This document shows positions 24,700-33,155 of a stretch of DNA of 64,000 nt, piece by piece. The stretch is from JBOFSQ01 sp051651625 (lineage in GTDB: Bacteria > Planctomycetota > Planctomycetia > Pirellulales > Thermoguttaceae). Position numbers and translations under genes: made by a program. Where the stretch lies: contig JBOFSQ010000073.1 in the NCBI GenBank assembly GCA_051651625.1, forward strand, positions 1-64,000, given 5' to 3'. The stretch's first letter is position 1, and every line of letters begins with the position of its first letter. Below the pieces are notes generated by a model, which was not told the origin of the DNA, searched no databases, and saw only the letters and a program-made list of their open reading frames with translations.

Positions 24700-27615
24700 T
24701 TATTCCGCAGTGGAATCGTTTGTTTCCAAGAGATTGCGAATCGTTTTTTGGAACTCGATCAGCTCACGATCTTGCGCATCACTAAACGAACCCTGACGCT
24801 GCGCATACAAATCCATCCAGACAATAAGACGGTACATCTCGTTTGGTTCGAGGAGCGCAGCGCGACCACTCGATGCGACAAAGTCGCGGTGCGCCGTCAC
24901 CTTCGCAGGGTCAGTGAGAATCGCCAGCAGCGTACTCTTCATCGCGGTCGCCTCGCCCGGAATCGACCGATCACGTTCAAACGCCAAGTGTCGCAAGTTT
25001 TCGTTGTCAAACGTCATCAGCGAGTTGTACGCCTTTCCCGAAGTGAGATCGAGTTTGGACGCCAGCGACGCGCGACTCTCCGGTGCATGACACTCTACAC
25101 AACGCGCGTCCAAGACCGGTTGTACCAACTCCGAAAACGTCAGCGGAAAACTCCCCGACGGATCGAGCGTCACCCGCGACGGCTCCCGCAACAGTGCCAG
25201 CGGAACTTGTTCCGTCGTAAGCGGCGTCTTTTGACGGCTCTCGTGGCAACCGATGCACGTCGCCTGTTCGCCCGGCATTAAGTAAGTGAGCGAGCGCATC
25301 GTTTGAATCGCAACGCCGTCTTCGTTCAGTGCTTGAAAGAAATACGGAACGCCCGACGGAACGCGAAAATATGCCGAACCATCAGACTCCACCGGAACCG
25401 TGCCGAGCACAAACTTCCCCGTCTCCTCACTCGAAACGCCGAGCGACGGCGTGTTCATGTGTGGCTGCACCTTCGGAAGCGTCCCGACAATACGGAGCCT
25501 TCGCACGTCTCGCCGCTCCGCCGTGAAACCATACGAACGCAGACCGTCATAAACATCTTGAATCAAGAACACGCCTTCGCGCGGCCCCGCCCAATCGACC
25601 TCACTCGGAATCGCCGGTGGCATCGCCCGCGCACAAACCGGAATCGGATTCATCGACGAAATCGCCGCGTCGCGGTAGAGCAGTTCAAGGTTGCCGAACC
25701 GGTCGAGATAATAAATCCCCATACTGTTTGACGGATTTTCTTCTTCATTCGAGACGCGGCAATGCGGCGGCAAACGGCGGTCGCTCCAGCTCACGATGTA
25801 ATAATCTTCCGAGAGCGGATGCGGATTCGCATAATAGTGCGACGCCCAACCTTCAGTTTCGGGGAATACAACGTCGGGCGTGATCCGTTCTATCGGTGCG
25901 TCGAACTCGGAGCCTTTGTTGCGGTCGAGTATAACGAGCGAACCGCCGAAGTTGGAGTGGTGCGCCGAGGCGACGAACATCAACTTCGACGATCCCGGAA
26001 TCACCGCAGGTTCGTAGACGACTTGCGGCTTGACGGTGTAATTGCCGTACAAAAGCTGCGACTTGGTGCCGTCGGGATTTGCCGCCCAAAGACTGAAGAA
26101 GTGTCCGTTGAAGCGGTCGATGTAGTCCCACCGCGAGTAGGCGATGCGTCCGTCATTCATGACGGTTGGTGTCCATTCAAAGTTTTCAAACGCGGAGATT
26201 TGGCGAATCGTGTCGCCATAGGCGTTGCCGTTTGCGTCGAGCGAGTGGAGCGAGAAAACGGGGACGGGGCGAAAATTGTCACCGCCGCAGCGGACGTAAC
26301 TATTGGGACGGTCGGCATCGCGCATTGAAACTGCATCGAACATCGCCGTCTGCACGTCTGCTCCTTTTCGCGTCGAGAGAAAAACGATGTCGCCGTTGGG
26401 AAGATAGCGTGCGTCGAAGTCGTCGTACTTCCCGAACGTGAGTTGCCGCGCGGTGCCGGTTGCAAGCTCCATCTCAAAGATGTGAAAGAACGATTCTTCG
26501 GCGATTCGCTTCTTGTCGGTCTTGTCGGGACAGTCGGCGAGTTTCGGATCGAACTTCGCGTAAGCAAACAGTGCGCGAGTGCCATCGGCGGAAATGCTCG
26601 GACGAAAGAACGTGCCGTTGTCCCACGATTCTGTTAGGTTTACGACTGTTGGCGTTGCGTTCCAATCGTCGAATCGCAGCGTACAAACCGCGCCGCCGCC
26701 GCGTTGCCACCAGCAGTAGTATTGATCTGATGCGTGCGGAAAAATACTCGGCGCGTTTTTGACGAACAGAATCTCGCGGAAGTCGCTTAGAATCGGATTC
26801 GAGAGTGCAAGCGTGCGAACGGCTTGGCGAAGACGGATGTAGTCGTCGCGTGTTGGTGACGTTTGCTGCGACACTTCGTCGAAGACTTTCTCGGCGGCGA
26901 CGGTGTTAATTCCCTTCGTTCGCAAATCGGCGGCGAGTTTGCGTCCGCTTTCGAGAACGCGATGTGTGGCGGCGATCCAGATTTCTGAATCCGTTGACAG
27001 TGGCGGTGACGTTTTTTTCGACCACTGGCTTGTGCTGCTCTGCGTTGCGGGTTTGCCGAGTGCGACGTTGCTCGTGGAGCCGCGCGGATAGACTTCAACT
27101 TCGTCGAGGTGAAAGTATGAAGTCGTCGGCAGTGTGAGTCGTACAAAACGTGCGGCGACATCTTCGCCGAAGACGACTTCTAGCGGCGCGTTGTCTTTGC
27201 CACCGCCGAATGTTTTGCCATCGTTGCGCCAGATTTCAGCCCAGTTTTCGTGGTCGTCCGAAACGAGAACGATGAGAGAATTGTTACGCTGTCCGAACTG
27301 GTCGCAGCGATTGAAGACGCGCAGCGTACCGAGCGTGACTCGCTCGCCGAGATCGACTTCCCACCACGGATTTGGTTCGTTCTCAGTGTGAAATCCCCAC
27401 TCACCATTCGCCACGCCATCGACGGCACCAGCGGCGTCGTCTTCGCGTGTCACGGCTTCGCCTTCGTGCGTATTCGCTGCACCAGTTTGCAACCGCACCC
27501 GCGCTTGCGTGAGCCAATCATCAATGACCATCTGCTGGTAATCGGCGACACCGCTCGTTTCGGCACCGCACAGCACAAAAGCACACAGTACAAAAACGCA
27601 AGAGACGATACGCAT
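24700..27615 (-). CDS. Secreted HZS-alpha-like protein with discoidin-like domain
   Basis: 971 aa from the ATG at 27615. Signal peptide to about 20 (LCGAETSG). Residues 40-190 resemble an F5/8 type C domain (ANGEWGFHTENEPNPWWEVD, LGTLRVFNRCDQ, FVRLTLPTTSYFHLDEVEVY). Propeller blades follow (DQYYCWWQRGGG, SADGTRALFAYAKF, YDDFDARYLPNGDIVFLSTR, DGRIAYSRWDYIDRF, SAHHSNFGGSLVILD). The C-terminal domain has CIGCH (787-791) and CVECH (839-843). First gene of the three-paralogue run, but 289 bp of repeat P separate it from the next gene, so co-transcription is uncertain. Heme-binding secreted protein of unknown reaction. Confidence 0.8.
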   Translation of the reverse strand: MRIVSCVFVLCAFVLCGAETSGVADYQQMVIDDWLTQARVRLQTGAANTHEGEAVTREDDAAGAVDGVANGEWGFHTENEPNPWWEVDLGERVTLGTLRVFNRCDQFGQRNNSLIVLVSDDHENWAEIWRNDGKTFGGGKDNAPLEVVFGEDVAARFVRLTLPTTSYFHLDEVEVYPRGSTSNVALGKPATQSSTSQWSKKTSPPLSTDSEIWIAATHRVLESGRKLAADLRTKGINTVAAEKVFDEVSQQTSPTRDDYIRLRQAVRTLALSNPILSDFREILFVKNAPSIFPHASDQYYCWWQRGGGAVCTLRFDDWNATPTVVNLTESWDNGTFFRPSISADGTRALFAYAKFDPKLADCPDKTDKKRIAEESFFHIFEMELATGTARQLTFGKYDDFDARYLPNGDIVFLSTRKGADVQTAMFDAVSMRDADRPNSYVRCGGDNFRPVPVFSLHSLDANGNAYGDTIRQISAFENFEWTPTVMNDGRIAYSRWDYIDRFNGHFFSLWAANPDGTKSQLLYGNYTVKPQVVYEPAVIPGSSKLMFVASAHHSNFGGSLVILDRNKGSEFDAPIERITPDVVFPETEGWASHYYANPHPLSEDYYIVSWSDRRLPPHCRVSNEEENPSNSMGIYYLDRFGNLELLYRDAAISSMNPIPVCARAMPPAIPSEVDWAGPREGVFLIQDVYDGLRSYGFTAERRDVRRLRIVGTLPKVQPHMNTPSLGVSSEETGKFVLGTVPVESDGSAYFRVPSGVPYFFQALNEDGVAIQTMRSLTYLMPGEQATCIGCHESRQKTPLTTEQVPLALLREPSRVTLDPSGSFPLTFSELVQPVLDARCVECHAPESRASLASKLDLTSGKAYNSLMTFDNENLRHLAFERDRSIPGEATAMKSTLLAILTDPAKVTAHRDFVASSGRAALLEPNEMYRLIVWMDLYAQRQGSFSDAQDRELIEFQKTIRNLLETNDSTAE

Positions 27616-28008
27616 GATGAAAACTCCTTTGGTGTCGTTCACGGTTTGCGTCCACATCCATAGCACCAACGGTGCGTCTTACCCCAACCTAGGGCGCGTA
27701 GCTCTAGTGCCTTGTCATTCTTTTTTTGGGGGATTACAGTTGTGGGCGACGGTTCACGATTTTCACGACAGCATACATTGTGAGCGGCTTTGTTTTTTGC
27801 GCACAAAGGCGCAAAAAACAAAGGACACGAAGAGTTTGTCAAGTTTTTTCCTTTGCCCGTAGGGAATCATTGATGCCCTACGGGCAAATTCGGATTCTGT
27901 TGTGGTCGCTGTTCTATTGATATTATTCCCCTAGCGGGGAAAGGATTCGCGGCCCATACCAAACCAACAGGTCTGGGTACAGAGAAAAGAAAACCGCTCT
28001 CGCCCGCT
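27616..28008. other. Intergenic region with border motif and repeat scraps
   Basis: 393 bp, no gene. CGTTCACGGTTTGCG lies at 27639, about 25 bases upstream of the ATG at 27615. Positions 27795-27845 contain CACAAAGGCGCAAAAAACAA followed by AGGACACGAAGAG, a fragment of repeat P. A T-run with GGGGGATTAC near 27720 has no recognisable role. Confidence 0.65.
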
Positions 28009-28404
28009 TTACGGTCGATCCACTTTGAAGTCAAAAGTATTCGATTTGCCATCGACTTCGACGGTAATGCCCGAAGTCGATAAGTCAGCAAACTTACTGT
28101 TGATAGTGGACTTGTGCCCTCCCATGGCACCCTGTTGTGATGGTTGCAGTGCTCCCATCACACAAACCCTGTAGGTTCCAAGTGGAAGCCCGTCTTTCTC
28201 GTCGTCGGTCCCAAGCACATAAGTTCCGTCAGGCTTGATGCCTCCGCGTGCTTGGATTTTTCCGTTGTCGAAACAAACGGTACCGACTGACAGCGGCTCA
28301 TTGTTGTCGGAGAAAACGACGGTGCCATGCATCGGCACTTTACCGCTGTTACATCCAAGAACCAACGAAGCGAAGCAGCATAACACAAACAACATTTTTT
28401 TCAT
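28009..28404 (-). CDS. Small lipoprotein with Ig/carboxypeptidase-regulatory-like fold
   Basis: 131 aa from the ATG at 28404. The N-terminus MKKMLFVLCCFASLVLGCNS is a lipoprotein signal with lipobox LVLGC, so lipidation at Cys18 is likely. The mature part (HGTVVFSDNNEPLS, ARGGIKPDGTYVLGTDDEKDG, GLPLGTYRVCVMG) is a beta-rich domain like the small lipoproteins often found next to DUF1559 genes in planctomycetes. It is the downstream neighbour of the DUF1559 gene, separated by repeat A. Function unknown. Confidence 0.75.
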   Translation of the reverse strand: MKKMLFVLCCFASLVLGCNSGKVPMHGTVVFSDNNEPLSVGTVCFDNGKIQARGGIKPDGTYVLGTDDEKDGLPLGTYRVCVMGALQPSQQGAMGGHKSTINSKFADLSTSGITVEVDGKSNTFDFKVDRP

Positions 28405-28478
28405 GGGGAGAGTTTCCTGTTCTGGGTTGATAGCATCTCGAAGCACTGGTGTAACCGTTCACGGACAAATTGTGAGGC

Positions 28479-28758
28479 ATTTCCTAGCCGCGTAGCGGCG
28501 ACCTTATTGTAGCCCAAGGCAAAGGCGTATTCGCCGCAGCCTTGGGTTGACGTCACCACAGAATCCGTAGCCCCATCGGGGCGGCCTTATTGAAACTGTT
28601 CGACAACGTTGACGATGTTTTACCAATTTGGAATTCGGAATAAGGTCGTCCCTACGGGACTTCATTTCATTTGGGGCCGCGAACCGAGGGCTGCGACGAG
28701 TACGTCTTGCCCTCGGCTACAATAAGATCGTCCCTAGCGGGACTAGGAATGTACCACG
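28479..28758. repeat. Repeat A (copy 3), inverted
   Basis: About 280 bp, opposite orientation to copies 1 and 2. Hairpins GCCGCGTAGCGGC, GTCCCTACGGGAC and GTCCCTAGCGGGAC are present. The flank outside the TTTCCTAG end carries CCGTTCACGGACAAATTG, matching inverted the outer flank of copy 2, so this flank may be part of the element. It fills the 385-bp gap between lipoprotein and DUF1559 genes. Confidence 0.88.
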
Positions 28759-28789
28759 CCGAAATCATCTGCGAACGGTTGCGTGATTG

Positions 28790-30040
28790 TTATGGGAGAG
28801 CAACGGGTACGCCGTCATTGACTCTCATCACGGCATTCAAAATAGTTTGCGAAGTTGAAACTGGAAATGCACGTACCGCGCCGTCACCGATTACAAACAT
28901 GCACACACCCGCGTGGGCACTTCCAAATCCCCAGTCATACTGGTTGTTTACTGTAACGGTGTCTTTATTCCGCATAATCGGGACGTTTTCGAGAGTGCGC
29001 AGTAAGGGTGGCTCGTTTTTATCTACAACGGACAGGTAAGAACAATCACCTCGGTTGTTTGCCACATTAGAGATGGCATTTTCACACTTTCCAACCTCGC
29101 TCGGCGGAATATGCTTTTCACCGATAACGACTTGATTGCTCGTTCCGTCACTCCACCAAGAAAGTCCATCCCGCGATGCCCACGTCACGACACGCTTACT
29201 GTCGGTTGCTCCTGTGGGAGCGTTGTCATCAAGAGTGATAACAGCCGCTCGGATCGGGCCGAACGTGCCGCCACCATCGTAGGTTGCTCCCCATCCTAAA
29301 AGCAGCGAACGCGCAATATAAGTGTAGTACCACCAAGTCACACCGGGGCGCGAATCACAGACGACAGCGTAATCATTGAGCGGTCCGGCAGCTCTGTTTG
29401 CACCAATAGTAGTTGACTCATTCAAGGCCGTACCACTTCGTCGGGATGGACATGAATATGCTTTGACTGAACCAAGCCCCTTTTTGAATTCCGGTGTCAA
29501 ACCGTTCCACCATGTACTTGTTGTCTTTGGCTGGAGTCCGTTGTCGCTATCAACAACACGAACGTCAAATCCCAGCGGCGTCCCCATGATGCCATCATAG
29601 AGAGCTTGTTGCTCAATGTACGGGAAAATGAGGACGAACATTGAGACTCGTCCACCATCGATGCAAATCGGCGGAAGTTTACCTGTTGTGCTCTCGAAAT
29701 TGTGTATCCCTAATCCCATTTGCTTGAGATTGTTAGAGCATTGCATTCTCCGCGCCGCTTCGCGTGCGGCTTGTACGGCGGGCAAGAGGAGCGCAACCAA
29801 CACGCCGATTATGGCGATCACTACCAGAAGCTCAACGAGCGTGAAAGCACGACGGCTGCTTCGAGAACAAGCGGAAAGAGCGACACCCAAAAAGGTGTCA
29901 TCAAATACGCGATGGCGACAAAGTTCGCCCCCCCCCCCCATCTTAACGTTACACACAACACTGGGCGAGCCGCAGGCGAGGCATGCGGCGTCAAGCATTG
30001 TCTCCAAACCAGAAACCAAAATCATCAGCACCTTGTTCAT
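28790..30040 (-). CDS. DUF1559 prepilin-like protein with long leader and G12 tract
   Basis: 416 aa from the ATG at 30040, supported by AAGGAG 7 bases upstream. The prepilin motif RRAFTLVELLVVIAIIGVLV (63-82) and the following AVQAAREAARRMQCSNNLKQ are the hallmark of the planctomycete DUF1559 family, which is exported and helix-anchored. The C-terminus (WGFGSAHAGVCMFVIGDGAV) fits the family end. Unusual is the 62-residue leader before the motif, rich in Cys, encoded partly by a run of 12 G (29928-29939 on the plus strand as C). A one-base change in the run would disconnect the SD-linked start from the pilin body, so expression may be phase-variable, or the run may be a sequencing problem. Confidence 0.85.
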   Translation of the reverse strand: MNKVLMILVSGLETMLDAACLACGSPSVVCNVKMGGGGELCRHRVFDDTFLGVALSACSRSSRRAFTLVELLVVIAIIGVLVALLLPAVQAAREAARRMQCSNNLKQMGLGIHNFESTTGKLPPICIDGGRVSMFVLIFPYIEQQALYDGIMGTPLGFDVRVVDSDNGLQPKTTSTWWNGLTPEFKKGLGSVKAYSCPSRRSGTALNESTTIGANRAAGPLNDYAVVCDSRPGVTWWYYTYIARSLLLGWGATYDGGGTFGPIRAAVITLDDNAPTGATDSKRVVTWASRDGLSWWSDGTSNQVVIGEKHIPPSEVGKCENAISNVANNRGDCSYLSVVDKNEPPLLRTLENVPIMRNKDTVTVNNQYDWGFGSAHAGVCMFVIGDGAVRAFPVSTSQTILNAVMRVNDGVPVALP

Positions 30041-30486
30041 AGCAGTCTCCTTGTGAAAAATGGACACCGAAACAGAGAACACAAAAACGCCGCCGCAACG
30101 GCAACGACCCCCGATGGCGTAGAATCGTAACGAGTGAATCTACCGCCGTCAATGGGGAACGCGATTTTTACACTCACGGGTGTAGTAAAGTTCGCCTACA
30201 CGCGAACATTGTTTCGCTGCGTTTTCGCCCCAAAGGGGCGTAAGAACTTAGCCGTGGGTGAGCGGTATTCCGCGAACCCACGGTACGCGGCCCCAACAAA
30301 ATCCGCAGCCCCAACGGGGCGTAAGAGTTGTGTACGCGATTCAATTCTTGCGCCCCGTTGGGGCTTTCTGGATTTTGGGGCTTCCGTACCGTGGGTTCGC
30401 TTCGCTCACCCACGGCTAAGCTCTTGCTGCCCCGTTGGGGCAAATACATCATTCACGACTGCAAGAAAATCCCGACTACACCCCAC
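30041..30486. other. Intergenic region with repeat B
   Basis: 446 bp. Apart from repeat B (30221-30443), no gene or clear signal is seen. Confidence 0.7.
30221..30443. repeat. Repeat B (copy 2), long inverted form
   Basis: Starts GTTTTCGCCCCAAAGGGGCG and ends GCCCCGTTGGGGCAAATAC. TTAGCCGTGGGTGAGCG near 30250 is matched inverted by CGCTCACCCACGGCTAA near 30402. Two words equal repeat B copy 1. Confidence 0.85.
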
Positions 30487-31584
30487 TCACGGACTCACCT
30501 CTTCAACTATAACGCTGTCAGTCTTCGACGCAGCTTGATCCCAGCCGTTGCCGATCCCCAAAATGCAGACGGCGACGATCAATATCACAATGCCGGTCGA
30601 AATCCATTGCACCGCTTTTTTCCCAGCCGAACGCCACTCGCCCATCAAGAAACCGTTGAAGTTACCAACGATAATCGCAAACGACATGAAAACCGCGTAA
30701 CCAACCGATGCACCAAGGTCGCCAATCATACTCGCGCCGTAGCCAAAAAGACCGACTGCGGAATCGTGCAACACCGCCATCACAAACGCAATCACCACCG
30801 CAAAAATCGCACTCGGCGAAAGAAACTTTCCCCACGTTTTGTTCTGCTGAAGCTTCATCACGCAGTACAGACACGACGAAAAGAATCCGCCGAAGAGAAT
30901 CAAAAACGTCGCCGGTAACGAGTTGCGCCAGTCGGTAATTTCAAACGGTGCGTGTCTCGCCGCGTCGCAAATCGGTGCAGAAAAACTGAACGCTATCGAC
31001 CAACAAGCACACAGCGCACCCGACGCAAGCGCAAGAATCAAACCGGGCAATATGTTTTTTTTCGGCGCGGGCGTCGTTTCCACGTCCGTCGCTTGCGAGT
31101 TGTTCTCTTCGTTTGCCTGCTTCAAAATGCCAGCACGTCCGCAAACGATAACGCCCACCAAACAGACGCAAACGCCGAGCAAAATCGTCATGCCGGGTAG
31201 CGTCTGTAACTTTTCGGGGTAGTGAATCAGCATTGGCCCCATCGAGCCGACGATGATCTGTCCACCGTAGTTGATCGCGTAAGCAAGCGAAAGTCCGATG
31301 AACGCAAAACTAATTCCCAGCGTCATCGAACCGAGTCCCCAAAGGAAGCCGAACGCAAACGGCACGACGAGTCCTGCGAAGCCAGCGTTTTGGTAAATCC
31401 CCAGAAGTCCGGGAACCAAAATCGGACCAGCGACGACGGGCAGCAATATCGTCGCAAAGAGAAAGAACGGCCCCCAGAGAACTTCCCAAGGTAGCGTCTT
31501 CGAGACGAACTTACTCGGCAACCCAAACGAACCACCACACATCGCACCCAAAAGCAGAATCGAAAAACCGAAAAGCAGACTCAT
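30487..31584 (-). CDS. RhaT-like L-rhamnose/H+ symporter
   Basis: 365 aa from the ATG at 31584. Ten hydrophobic segments fit the drug/metabolite transporter fold of RhaT. Matching features include the start FGFSILLLGAMCGGSFGLP, the long PW-EVLWGPF region, LGLSLAYAINYG-like GLSLAYAINYGGQ and the C-terminal WQWISTG-like VQWISTGIVILI. It probably imports L-rhamnose or a related deoxy-sugar by proton symport. It is the last gene of a same-strand set with SDR, zinc ADH and DeoC, and a rhamnosidase lies at the window end, which supports the sugar assignment. Exact substrate is inferred. Confidence 0.8.
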   Translation of the reverse strand: MSLLFGFSILLLGAMCGGSFGLPSKFVSKTLPWEVLWGPFFLFATILLPVVAGPILVPGLLGIYQNAGFAGLVVPFAFGFLWGLGSMTLGISFAFIGLSLAYAINYGGQIIVGSMGPMLIHYPEKLQTLPGMTILLGVCVCLVGVIVCGRAGILKQANEENNSQATDVETTPAPKKNILPGLILALASGALCACWSIAFSFSAPICDAARHAPFEITDWRNSLPATFLILFGGFFSSCLYCVMKLQQNKTWGKFLSPSAIFAVVIAFVMAVLHDSAVGLFGYGASMIGDLGASVGYAVFMSFAIIVGNFNGFLMGEWRSAGKKAVQWISTGIVILIVAVCILGIGNGWDQAASKTDSVIVEEVSP

Positions 31585-31696
31585 TGTGACCTCGTTGTTG
31601 TTTGTTGTTCGTATTCGTTCACACCCTATTTCGTCATTCCCGCGTAGGCGGGAAGCCATCCTGACAGCACTTCGTTGATCCTATGTCTGTGCTGGT

Positions 31697-31750
31697 TCGG
31701 GCACTTGCTTACGCTTCGTGTTCTTATTCACTCGCTTCCCGCTTTCGCGC
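31697..31750. repeat. Repeat C (copy 2)
   Basis: CACTTGCTTACGCTTCGTG, TTCTTATTC and GCTTCCCGCTTTCGC words, downstream of the SDR gene. A repeat-D-like CGTCATTCCCGCGTAGGCGG sits at 31623. Confidence 0.75.
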
Positions 31751-31787
31751 CGAATGACGGAATCAATCGTGAACGGCTGCAAAACTT

Positions 31788-32564
31788 CTAGTGCATTTCG
31801 CGTCCGCCGGTGATGTTGATTGCTTGACCGGTCATGTATGATGCGCGGTCGCTGCCGAGGAACGCAACCAAGTTTACAACGTCGCTCACTTCTGCGAGGC
31901 GTCCCATCGGGACTTTCGCGGTAAACGTCTTGACGATCTCTTCACGCGGCATGTTCATGTTTTTGATGTAGTCGGCGGAGACGTTGTCCCACACGCCGGT
32001 CGCGTCGGTGATTCCGGGGCAAACGCAATTACAGCGAATGTTTGACTTCACCACTTCAAACGCCAACGCCTGCGTAAACCCGATGATCGCCGCCTTCGCA
32101 GACGAATACGCACTCATCAGCGCGGAGCCAGTCTTCCCCGATTTGCTCGAAAAATTCACGATCACGCCGTAGTTGTTCTTCTTCATCAGCGGGACAACTT
32201 CTTTGACGAAGAAAAACGTCCCTTTGCAGTTGACGGCGTAAACGAAGTCCCACGTCGCCTCCGACATGTCTTCGACTTTTCCGCCCTGCCCCGTGACGCC
32301 CGCGACGTTAAAGAGCACGTCGATCCGTTCACCATAGGCCGCGACCGATGCCGCGACAATCTTTTTCACGTCGGCATGTTTGGTGATGTCGCCCGCCAAT
32401 GCCTTCGCGTTTGCGCCAAGTTCTTTGACAATGGCGTCGAGTTTCATCTGATCGAGGTCGGTCAAAAAGACCTTGCCACCTTCGTCAATCATCCGCTTCG
32501 CAACACCCTTGCCAATCGCACCAGCCGCGCCAGTGACCAGAATGATCTTGTTTTGATAGTCCAT
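31788..32564 (-). CDS. SDR-family NAD(P)-dependent sugar/alcohol dehydrogenase
   Basis: 258 aa. Classical short-chain dehydrogenase: cofactor motif TGAAGAIGKG (11-20), the NVAG-like FNVAGV (about 85-90), catalytic Ser in NFSSKSG and YSSAK (Tyr/Lys about 153-157), and the end ITGGREMH. DLDQ at the end of beta-2 suggests NAD preference. SD GAGGAG precedes the ATG. In this neighbourhood (RhaT, zinc ADH, DeoC) it most likely oxidises or reduces a sugar intermediate, although FabG-like roles cannot be excluded from sequence alone. Confidence 0.85.
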   Translation of the reverse strand: MDYQNKIILVTGAAGAIGKGVAKRMIDEGGKVFLTDLDQMKLDAIVKELGANAKALAGDITKHADVKKIVAASVAAYGERIDVLFNVAGVTGQGGKVEDMSEATWDFVYAVNCKGTFFFVKEVVPLMKKNNYGVIVNFSSKSGKTGSALMSAYSSAKAAIIGFTQALAFEVVKSNIRCNCVCPGITDATGVWDNVSADYIKNMNMPREEIVKTFTAKVPMGRLAEVSDVVNLVAFLGSDRASYMTGQAINITGGREMH

Positions 32565-32607
32565 CGTTTGTTCTCCTCAATTTGGGGTTTGGTTAATCGT
32601 TCATGAT

Positions 32608-33108
32608 TTACTTCGTCTTCAACTTGCCTGCGAGTATTTCGGTTTCAAAGCGTCGGCGGTCGTCTTCGGTACGGAAAGCCGACGTGGGGATGGGGACATA
32701 ACTCACCTTGTTCAAAAACAACCGATAATAACGCCAACAACGATCAGCGTACTCGATGTGACTGAGTGAGAGATGCGATTCTGATCCATCTTCGGCTTTA
32801 ATATGAAACTGATCTTCGTCGAAAGAAGTTTTTCGTTTTTGATAGAGATGAACTGCCTTCGGCGACGGCACATTATACCAGCATTGAATCGTGCAGACGA
32901 CCCCAATGACGCCCAGTAGTATCGGCAACGTAATCGTTAAGAAAAACCAGTTGCCGCTCAATATCGCTAAGGCCAACAACGCCATCGCACCACAAAAACC
33001 CACCCAGAAACACCGCTTCACACTGGAACGGAAAATCAACTTCGCGTAGTCACTGCGCGTGATCGCGTATTCATCGAGTTCGATCTTGGTGTTTGATTGA
33101 TCAGTCAT
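32608..33108 (-). CDS. YcxB-like membrane protein, function unknown
   Basis: 166 aa from the ATG at 33108. Two adjacent hydrophobic helices (about 35-75) are followed by a cytosolic domain with EDQFHIKAEDGSESHLSLSH, YYRLFLNK and FRTEDDRRRFETEI. This is the layout of the YcxB family C-terminal domain. It sits between the two dehydrogenase genes without obvious metabolic link. Confidence 0.6.
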   Translation of the reverse strand: MTDQSNTKIELDEYAITRSDYAKLIFRSSVKRCFWVGFCGAMALLALAILSGNWFFLTITLPILLGVIGVVCTIQCWYNVPSPKAVHLYQKRKTSFDEDQFHIKAEDGSESHLSLSHIEYADRCWRYYRLFLNKVSYVPIPTSAFRTEDDRRRFETEILAGKLKTK

Positions 33109-33155
33109 TGTTGGACGCCTCAATTCAGAAAGGTTACGGAACTTGTTTCACACAG

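Noticed and set aside
18949..27615. Anammox hydrazine synthesis locus
   Set aside because: Only alpha-like proteins occur; no HZS beta/gamma, hydrazine dehydrogenase or nitrite reductase genes. The family is also found in ordinary planctomycetes.
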